Source of the DNA: Ciona savignyi
Taxonomy: Eukaryota > Chordata > Ascidiacea > Phlebobranchia > Cionidae
DNA: 64,000 bases
Reading direction: 5' to 3'
Assembly: GCA_000149265.1 (NCBI GenBank)
Contig: CH003272.1
Coordinates: 163,784-227,783, forward strand
Under the pieces are notes generated by a model that made no database searches, was not told the DNA's origin, and saw only the letters and a program-made list of their open reading frames with translations. Each line of letters begins with the position of its first letter. Position 1 is the first letter of the stretch. Both the position numbers and the translations under genes were made by a program. This document shows, piece after piece, positions 57,465 to 64,000 of the stretch.

Positions 57465-60400
57465 TCAGACTACATTATAAGGGCTCGACAGATCGATCGC
57501 ACAACTGTACTCTGAAGATACTGTGTTGTAGCAGTTGTCTTTATCTCCAACCGTTCGATTTTGAGCAAAGCTGTTCAATTCTAACTCGTGTGTTCCATAT
57601 ATTAGGTTATCCTTCATGACCGGTCCAGCGTCTGAGAATGGTACTATAGTTAACTGAGTTAAATTTACTTGGTCGAGTCAACTATTTAGTTAACAACATC
57701 GAGTCAACTGTCGCAGCTTCCAGTTTATTTTTCAAGAATCACCCATAGGTTGCGGTTTAATAAGGCACATTTAATTCGTTTAGGCAAAGTTTAGGTCTTG
57801 TCGGTCGCGTGGCCGAATGGTTAACGCCACCGATACATATATCGACTCCCTATGCATAAACTGTCCTAGTTACGAGTCAATCCAGGGTTCAAGACTTTTC
57901 TCGGTAAAAAAAGTTTAGGTTCACCACGCATTAAAAGAAATGTAAATTATTTCTGTTATTAAATAAATTATCATTTTTGTTTTGTATATTGCCCGTGTTT
58001 TAACCCTCTGGTTTTCACATGCACGGGGATAAACATGAAAATTCTACCCTATATATAAATGACCATCGTCATTTTGTACCTACAAAGTAGGCTAATGAAT
58101 CGAAACTGGTCGCAAGCTAGTAGGGTGTACTTTTGGGCAAGGTAATTGACGCACTACGTCTTAAACTCCAGTAAAAGTACTTTAACGGTTGCCTGTGTAA
58201 AGATGCTTTGAGGTAACCTGACGATTGCTTGTATGATAACAACCCTTATATTAAACGGTCGTGTGGTCGATCGTTGGGTTACCGAAGCTATTGCAGTGTG
58301 TTGTTGATGATTACGACGTTTCTGTAATTTGGTAGAACCCATCATGTTATTTATGATTGAAACGTTCATTGTGTTTTAGTTCAACCCATTAATACAATAG
58401 GTTTAAGAGAAGTGCCTTATATATCGACATAATCCGACTTAACAAGCGGCTGGTTTTACCCAAATAACGCAGAAAACAAACAGGATAAAGAGAAACAAAA
58501 TACGAACCTGGTTTCGGTTTTTCCTTTGGTTTATTTGCTCGTCCGGTTCGTCTGTGTAAAATAAAACCGATTGAATCCAAATAAAATCATAGAATGTTGT
58601 TAACCCGACCAAGTGGCATGGTAGGCCCATTATATAACTAAATTAATGCAATGTCAGTTAAGTGTCTCGCCCCTGGACAAAAGCGACCAGCTAGCGACTA
58701 GTTTCGAACTTGCCAGCTTCGGAGAAACGGCGCGCCCTTACCGACCATGCTAATCTGTCGGATAAATGACGGTATTAAGACTGTACTATGATGTTACAAA
58801 AACTAATATGACGGCAAAAGAGTTTTGTCAATTCGCTACAAAAATAGAATGCGGATCGGCAAAAGAGTTTTGCCGATTTGCTGCAAAAAATATTTGCGGA
58901 TCGGCGAAATAGTTTTGCCGATTTAAAAACATTTTTGTCGATTATAAAATAGTTTTGTAGACTAAAAACAAAATAAAACATCGTATAAAAAGTTATTTGG
59001 GACTTAACACGAAACGTTAATTCAGATTAAGCAAGAAATGTAAATTTCTAAAAAAATTGTTAACCCAGTAGTGTATCCATTAAAACACGCTTGTAAACAA
59101 TTTTTTTATTCCAGTGCCGTGTATCAAGGATAGGATATTTCTGGTGTTTATTCTCCCCCGGTGAATGGAAAAACGTCATGGGGCGTTAACACACCGACAA
59201 TCGTCAGATTACTTCGTGCCCATCGTCAGTTACCGGAGCTATTGCAGTGTGTTGTGTATGATTCACACGTTTATTCAATTTAGTAGAATCCATTAATCTG
59301 CTGGGTTCAGAGGATACAACCGACGAGATTTGTAAGAGTACAAACGACTAGATTGCTACCAGTTTGGTATTTCAAACCCTTCGGCTGAAAGTCAACGGAC
59401 TAATCCACCAGACTAACATTAACCTGTGCTGTACAACGAAAAAGCCGCGTTAATTAACCTACCTGCGGTAAATCACGTATACTATACCACATATTATGCA
59501 CAGGAAACTAAAGCCAGTAACTCCGATTAGAATGTATTGAATGTAAGAACTCTTTAGTACTGTTACCGTACTGGTTGTCTTTGCAAAACCTGTATTAGGA
59601 GAAATTAATCATACTGGTTGCACGTAAAAGGCGCTTCAATTTTTGTTTGCTTAACAAAAATATTTAAAATACACGATTTATTGGCACGATTTTTAGCATG
59701 AAATTTATCCCTTTTATTTAAATTAACAGAACTATGACACGTGGTTTGAATAGGATATTCCTTTTAAGGCCTAGTTTAATTACATTTATGAATTGTTAGA
59801 CCAGTAGCTAATTAAAATTTACAAATGTCTTAGTTACTCAGTTTTCAATGAATTTATAACCCATGAAACAACTTATTCCAGGCAATGTCTGTTAAGTGTG
59901 TTGCCCAAGGACACAGCCGACTAGCTAGTGACCAGTTTTGAACCTGCAACCTTTCAGTTGAAAGATGTCGCCCATCAGACTAATCGGTCGGACAACTGAC
60001 ATGCCATATGTACTTTCATCAAGATTTTAAGGCACGGAAACCAAAATGTTGAGTGTCAGTGAATAATAGGTGATATGAGCACCCTTAAGGTTATCATCCG
60101 TATATGATATATATGTGTATATGATATATATGTCCGGCCGGTTGGTCTAGTGGTTAATTGCGTCGCCTTTCAATCGAATTGTTGAAGGTGCGAAACTGGT
60201 CGCTAGCTAGTCGGTTGTGTCCTTGAGCAAGGCACTTTACGGACATTGTCTGAACCCAGCGGATTAATGGGTTCTACCAAATTGAAGAACCGTGTCTATC
60301 ATATACAACTGCAATAGCTCCGGTAACCCGACGGTGGGGTCAAAGTGATCTGATGATTGCCCGTGTGTTAACCCCATTGGTTTTCCCATTCACGGGGATA

Positions 60401-60612
60401 AACATAAATATCATATCCTATCCTATGCCATATGTACTAACTTGAGGGATCGGTAGTACTGTGAACCCACGATGAAAATGCTTCTGTAGTAGATCCACCT
60501 ACTGTAGTTGCTTTTAATGTTTCTTGGGTTGTACCTACTGTAGTTGTTTGTGATGTGTCCTGGGTTGTCGTTTTCGTTGGAGCAGTTGTTGTCGATGATT
60601 GGCCCATTTTTT
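57465..60612 (-). CDS. Type I membrane protein with mucin-like stalk and tyrosine-rich tail, 3' exons (partial)
   Basis: Four minus-strand exons splice in matching phase: 60442-60612, 59463-59589, 58508-58551 and 57465-57643. The first encodes 56 residues, half of them Thr or Ser (TTTAPTKTTTQDTSQTTTVG), a likely O-glycosylated stalk. The second gives an extracellular neck and one membrane helix (YILIGVTGFSFLCIICGIVY). The third is 44 bp and basic (RRTGRANKPKEKPKP). The fourth is a 58-residue tail ending PYNVV. Tyrosines occur in NLIYGT, NCYNTV, SEYSCAI and SSPYNVV; the last fits the ITIM pattern [ILVS]xYxx[ILV]. The tail acceptor that keeps frame is CTATAG at 57644; a nearby TTTAACTCAG would not. 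A minus-strand AATAAA at 57270-57275 may be the poly(A) signal. The ligand-binding exons and signal peptide were not found. It resembles an immune- or adhesion-type receptor, but the family is not identified. Confidence 0.6.
57803..57915 (+). mobile_element. Family B SINE
   Basis: In the last intron of the mucin-like receptor gene. A-box region gcgtggccgaatggttaacg, tail gtaaaaaaag. Confidence 0.72.
57985..58350. mobile_element. Broken family A SINE pieces in both orientations
   Basis: A plus-strand tail (about 57985-58052), a short head-derived piece near 58095-58145 and a minus-strand body piece (about 58265-58350). Not reconstructable as one copy. Confidence 0.5.
58655..58765 (-). mobile_element. 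Family A SINE, head fragment
   Basis: From 'aatgcaatgtcagttaagtg' to 'ctaatctgtcgg'. Confidence 0.6.
58810..58960. repeat. Short tandem repeat, unit about 56 bp
   Basis: Units like ggcaaaagagttttgccgat with 'ttgctgcaaaa', about three copies, in the intron after the membrane-helix exon of the receptor gene. Confidence 0.65.
59127..59427 (-). mobile_element. Family A SINE, full length
   Basis: Ends 36 bp before the donor side of the membrane-helix exon. The body has a small insertion (ggatacaaccgacgagattt). Confidence 0.78.
59874..59993 (-). mobile_element. Family A SINE, head fragment
   Basis: Only the portion from 'ccaggcaatgtctgttaag' to 'actaatcggtcgg' remains. Confidence 0.68.
60132..60427 (+). 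mobile_element. Family A SINE, full length
   Basis: Its tail ends 15 bp from the donor of the mucin-like exon, so the insertion reaches almost to the splice site. Confidence 0.87.
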
Positions 60613-60624
60613 CTATATTGTTTC

Positions 60625-61155
60625 ACATGTGATACTTCAAATTATTTAAATATATACATTTTGTTTCCGATAATTTTTTTTATTTTTTCTTGAACCTACG
60701 GTCTGTTGGTTTAAGTATAAACACATTTAGGTATAAACACATCTATTAACTGATCCCAAATAAGATGGCATATGACACTGTGGTTTATTTTACTTTATTA
60801 CTTTATCTTTGCTCTCTCATAATTTAAATCTAACCCTTTAAAAAAAACAAATTAAAAAATCCTATTAAATATCTAACATAATACACTGGAAAACCGTTGT
60901 TTTTTCCCTTTTTTTGCCATTTTTATTACTGACGTTTATAACGACATGTTTTTATTCACATGGCTACTATGAAAACGAGCGTCATACCAGAATAATAGTG
61001 GAACATCACCACATATCCCTGAATGTTTTCCTGATACAAGACACTGTGTTACGTCACATATTGTCTACATGGACTAGTTTGCTTATATTGGTAAAGTTAC
61101 GCAATATCTATGTTTATAACAGCCAAAATCTAGCAACTGGTTTTGGTGCTATATA
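60625..61155. other. AT-rich DNA upstream of the mucin-like exon
   Basis: A plus-strand open frame (60914-61165) starts with a hydrophobic segment but overlaps the end of a MITE and has no splice support. No missing receptor exon was found here. Confidence 0.35.
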
Positions 61156-61156
61156 C

Positions 61157-61356
61157 CAGGCATGAGCAACATACGACCCAGGGTCCGGTCCGAGAAAGGT
61201 TTTTATCCGGCTCGCAGACTGTATCTAAACAACCCGGTAATTAAGATATTGTATATATACTATTCATGAAAATATTTATGTAAATATTCATGTAAGGCCC
61301 ACCAAGGACTTCATTTTTCCACACCTGGCCCATCGACTAAGATGTTCCCACCCCTG
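61157..61356. mobile_element. hAT-like MITE, second copy
   Basis: Ends caggcatgagcaac and gttcccacccctg. Its interior 'cagactgtatctaaac' is shared with 55083-55251. Flanks ctatatac and ccatagac match at six of eight positions. Confidence 0.8.
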
Positions 61357-61597
61357 CCATAGACTTTCGGCACTAACGCTCGTAACCAACATTTTATAAT
61401 ATCCATCTAATCTGACGTATAACAACTGAACAAACCGTCAAAAAATAGTCCATATAATCCATATAAACAGGTTGGTACTCTAACGTAAAATATGATGCAT
61501 CACAGCAACTTAATGTAACAATAAAAAATTCGCTTACATTATTTAATCAATGTAGGATACTCTACCTCGTGAAAATTGCGTAGAACCACCCACTAAC

Positions 61598-61662
61598 CAT
61601 AGAGATACTAATATACACTAATATACATAGAGATACTAATAATGTATATTAGTATCTCTATG
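61598..61662. mobile_element. 65-bp TIR micro-element with 8-bp target duplication
   Basis: A perfect 20-bp inverted repeat (CATAGAGATACTAATATACA) forms both ends. The flanks are ccactaac at 61590-61597 and 61663-61670. Between them is a partial extra copy of the left end. Confidence 0.88.
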
Positions 61663-61807
61663 CCACTAACGCCACCACGCATTTATAGAACCATATCATG
61701 GTTAAATCATCAAATAGAAAAACAAACCTTTTGTGGGAGATGTGTTTTCATTAGAATGCATCATACAAGTGAGATTTAGGAGGCGTTCAACAAATTAGAA
61801 CGTTGTA

Positions 61808-62102
61808 GTCCGACTGATTAGAGTGGTGGGTTCGTGTGTCGCCTTTCAGCCGAAAGGTTACAGATTTGAAACTGGTCACTAACTTGTTGGTTATGTACTT
61901 AGCAAGGAACTTAAACATTTCCTAAACCCAGTGTAATGATGGGTCTCACCAAACTGAAGGAACGTGTGAATCATACACAACACACTGCAATAGCTTCGGT
62001 AACCCGACGGTGGGGCGCGAGGTAATCTGACGATTGCCCGAGTGTTTACACCCATTGCGTTTGCCATTCACAGGAATAAAAATAAATATCCTTTTCTATC
62101 CT
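61808..62102 (+). mobile_element. Family A SINE, full length
   Basis: Head tccgactgattagagtggtg. The tail is degenerate (tatccttttctatcc). Confidence 0.82.
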
Positions 62103-62193
62103 CTTCTTTAAAACACGGGCTTAGGTCTGAAAAACAGAGGCAGGCGTACCTAAGTGTCTACATACGTAGTTGCCTATTAATTAACAATATACG

Positions 62194-62377
62194 GACATTG
62201 CCTGAACCCACCGAATTAATGGGTTCTACCAAATTGAAGCAACGTGTCTTTCATATACACCACACTGAAATAGCTCCGGCAACTCGACGGTGGGCGCGAG
62301 GTAATCTGACGATTGCCCGTGTGTTAACCCACTTGATTTTCCATTCACGGGGATAAACATGAATATCCTATCCTAAT
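62194..62377 (+). mobile_element. Family A SINE, 5'-truncated
   Basis: Starts at acggacattgcctgaaccca. It lies 85 bp past the stop codon of the WD40 gene. Confidence 0.82.
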
Positions 62378-62459
62378 ACAAATTGCAAATATTAAAAATC
62401 TACAGTGCAGTTGTATTGCATTGGTACACAGTGATGAAACAATAGCTTTAATGACATCA

Positions 62460-63659
62460 TCAATTCATCGCTTCGTTCGCTACCCCCTCTAGCGCCGCTG
62501 TTTCTTCCTTTATTACATCATCGGCGTCAACGAGACGAGCTCCGATGCGCCACGTGTGGACGGAACCATCCGAACACGCGGTGGCGATAGAGTGAAAACG
62601 AGTCGGGTTTATAACCATATGGTTGACTTCACACTGGTGAAAGCTGAAAAGTTGTTCGAATTAAATTGATGAGTCATAGCTGCAGTTTTGCCGATCATGA
62701 TATTTTTCAAAATACTTCTAAAATGAAATACAATAGGATAGGATATTCATGTTTATCCCCGTGAATGGGAAAACCAAGGGGGTTAACACACGGGCAATCG
62801 TTAGATCACCTCGCGCCCACTATCGGGTTACCGGAGCTATTGTAGTGTGTTGTATATGATAGACATGTTCCTTCAATTTGGTAGAACCCATTAATCCGCT
62901 GGGTTCAGGCAATGTTCGGAAAGTGCCTTGCCCAAAGACACAACCAACCAGCTAGCGACCAGTTTTGCACCTTCAACCTTTCGATTGAAAGGCGACGCAC
63001 TTAACCGCTAACTAACCGGTCGGACTAAATAATAAGTACTACCCAGTATTAACCTATTATTACCCATGTTATAATAAGTACTACCCAGTATTAACCTATT
63101 ATTACCCATGTTATAATAAGTATTACTCAGTATTAACCTATTATTACCCATGTTATAACATGTACTATCCAGTATTGCCTATTATTACCTATGTTATAAG
63201 ATGTATTACCCAGTAATACCTATTATTACTCATGTTATAACATGTATTACGATACCCATTATTACCTATTATTAGCCATGTTATAACATGTATTACCCAA
63301 TATTATCTATTATTACCCATGTTATAACATGTATTATCCAGTATTACCTATTACTACCCATGTTATATTATGTATTACTTATTATTACCCATGTTATAAT
63401 ATGTACCCGTATTACGCATATATTATTACCCATGTTATAAGAAGTATTACCCATTAATGCCTTATTATTCCTGGAATTGGATATAACTGTATTAAACTAG
63501 AACAGAATCCCCTAATAGAAATGTAGACCAACCTTGAAGTTGATGTAATAGAGCATGCTGTCCGGACATCAAAAGCTTCCAGTACACTCCCTGTAATAAA
63601 CAGCAAGCATGGTCTGGTGGGCGACCATGCAGCTGAGTAGATGTGCCTTGACACACTCC
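62460..63659 (-). CDS. WD40-repeat protein, C-terminal exons; DYNC2I2 (WDR34)-like
   Basis: Minus-strand exons at about 63533-63659 and at 62460-62643 join in phase (TCA AG|C). The first encodes HIYSAAWSPTRPCLLFITGS then VLEAFDVRT; the second encodes VNHMVINPTRFHSIATACSD then GSVHTWRIGARL and ends EGVANEAMN-stop. These are two consecutive WD repeats: WSP.RP...FD, then NP.R..IA..SDGSV..W. The pattern and the short acidic C-terminal tail resemble the end of dynein-2 intermediate chain WDR34, a retrograde intraflagellar transport subunit; other dynein intermediate chains are possible. The upstream acceptor (ACAACTGCAG) is weak, so the left limit of the first exon is uncertain. The gene continues past the right edge. 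Confidence 0.65.
62733..63027 (-). mobile_element. Family A tRNA-headed SINE, reference copy
   Basis: On the minus strand it starts with a tRNA-like head: ccgaccggttagttagcgg (A-box-like) and, about 50 bp on, gaaaggttgaaggtgcaaaa (B-box-like). A unique body of about 200 bp follows, containing 'ggcaaggcac', 'gggttctaccaaattgaa' and 'ggtaacccgatagtggg', and the copy ends in 'cacggggataaacatgaata' plus (TCCTA)n. No reading frame. This is the general layout of all family A copies here. Confidence 0.88.
63028..63470. repeat. Minisatellite, unit about 45 bp
   Basis: Nine or so units of 'tattacccagtattaaccta' followed by 'ttattacccatgttataa', decaying rightwards. It lies in the last intron of the WD40 gene. 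Confidence 0.9.
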
Positions 63660-63770
63660 CTGCAGTTGTGGGGTGGATCTCGCGCAATGGAGCAGGTTGT
63701 AGGGCATGGTAGATGCTTGGGAATAGGGTGTATGATTACAGTGGACAGCACAAAATGACAACATGATTTA

Positions 63771-64000
63771 GGATAGGATAGGATATTCATGTTTATCCCC
63801 ATGAATGGGAAAACCAAGGGGGTTAACACACAGGCAATCGTCAGATCACCTCGCGCCCACTGAGCTATTTTAGTGTGTTGTGTGATAGACACGTTCCTAT
63901 ATTTAGCAGAACCCATTATTCCGTTGGGTTCAGGCAATGTCCGTAAAGTGCCTTGCCCAAGGACACAACCGACTAGCTAGTCAACAGTTTCGCACCTGCA
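63771..64000 (-). mobile_element. Family A SINE, running off the window
   Basis: Tail at the left (ggataggataggatattcat). The head-proximal part reaches the last base. It has an internal deletion near 'cccactgagctatttt'. Confidence 0.85.

Noticed and set aside
60914..61165. Plus-strand frame with a signal-peptide-like start
   Set aside because: It runs into a MITE end and has no downstream exon; the hydrophobic residues reflect T-rich DNA.
61720..61775. Possible extra exon of the mucin-like receptor (minus strand, ...HSNENTSPTK followed by a GTTTGT donor in the right phase)
   Set aside because: No AG acceptor exists between the upstream stop and the frame, and a SINE adjoins it, so no exon can be defined.
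62042..62356. Plus-strand frame of 104 codons
   Set aside because: It spans two SINE copies. Similar frames occur in many family A copies because the body is often open by chance.

Overview
The window looks like AT-rich nuclear DNA of an invertebrate deuterostome. An ascidian of the Ciona type is my best guess, from gene content and intron style; this is inference, not a database result. All genes have short spliced exons. Most of the non-coding DNA is repeats, dominated by about 50 copies or fragments of one tRNA-headed SINE of about 300 bp (family A here). A shorter tRNA-like SINE (family B) and several small TIR elements, many with 8-bp target duplications, are also present. Almost no gene is visible as one long ORF, so the models below were built exon by exon from splice signals, matching intron phase and paralogue comparison.

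Left end (1-8100): a minisatellite, then a divergent gene pair. On the minus strand are the first three coding exons of a USP20/USP33-like deubiquitinase, covering its UBP zinc finger; the gene continues past the left edge. On the plus strand is a complete five-exon PLPBP (YggS/PROSC) pyridoxal-phosphate homeostasis gene. Its first intron appears to use a GC donor. About 0.9 kb separates the two start codons.

8100-15300: repeats and non-autonomous transposons, including two hAT-like elements with perfect 8-bp duplications, plus one probable signal-peptide exon of an unidentified secreted protein.

15300-53800: three tandem minus-strand genes for secreted right-handed beta-helix proteins of 734, 736 and 739 residues. 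Each has 13 coding exons. Nine of the 13 exon lengths are identical in all three genes, the rest differ by whole codons, and every intron phase matches. Exon-scale patches of near-identity (gene 1 with gene 3 in exons 7 and 12; gene 1 with gene 2 in exon 4) point to gene conversion. Introns carry SINEs and minisatellites; one minisatellite is built from an exon/intron junction, and one SINE insertion duplicated a splice acceptor.

53800-62400: an orphan signal-anchor exon, an inverted duplication that preserves SINE-filled and SINE-free versions of one site, and the 3' half of a minus-strand type I membrane protein gene. That gene encodes a Thr/Ser-rich mucin-like stalk, one membrane helix, a short basic exon and a tyrosine-rich tail ending in an ITIM-like motif.

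Right end (62460-64000): the last two exons of a minus-strand WD40 protein resembling dynein-2 intermediate chain DYNC2I2 (WDR34), separated by a roughly 45-bp minisatellite. The gene continues past the right edge.
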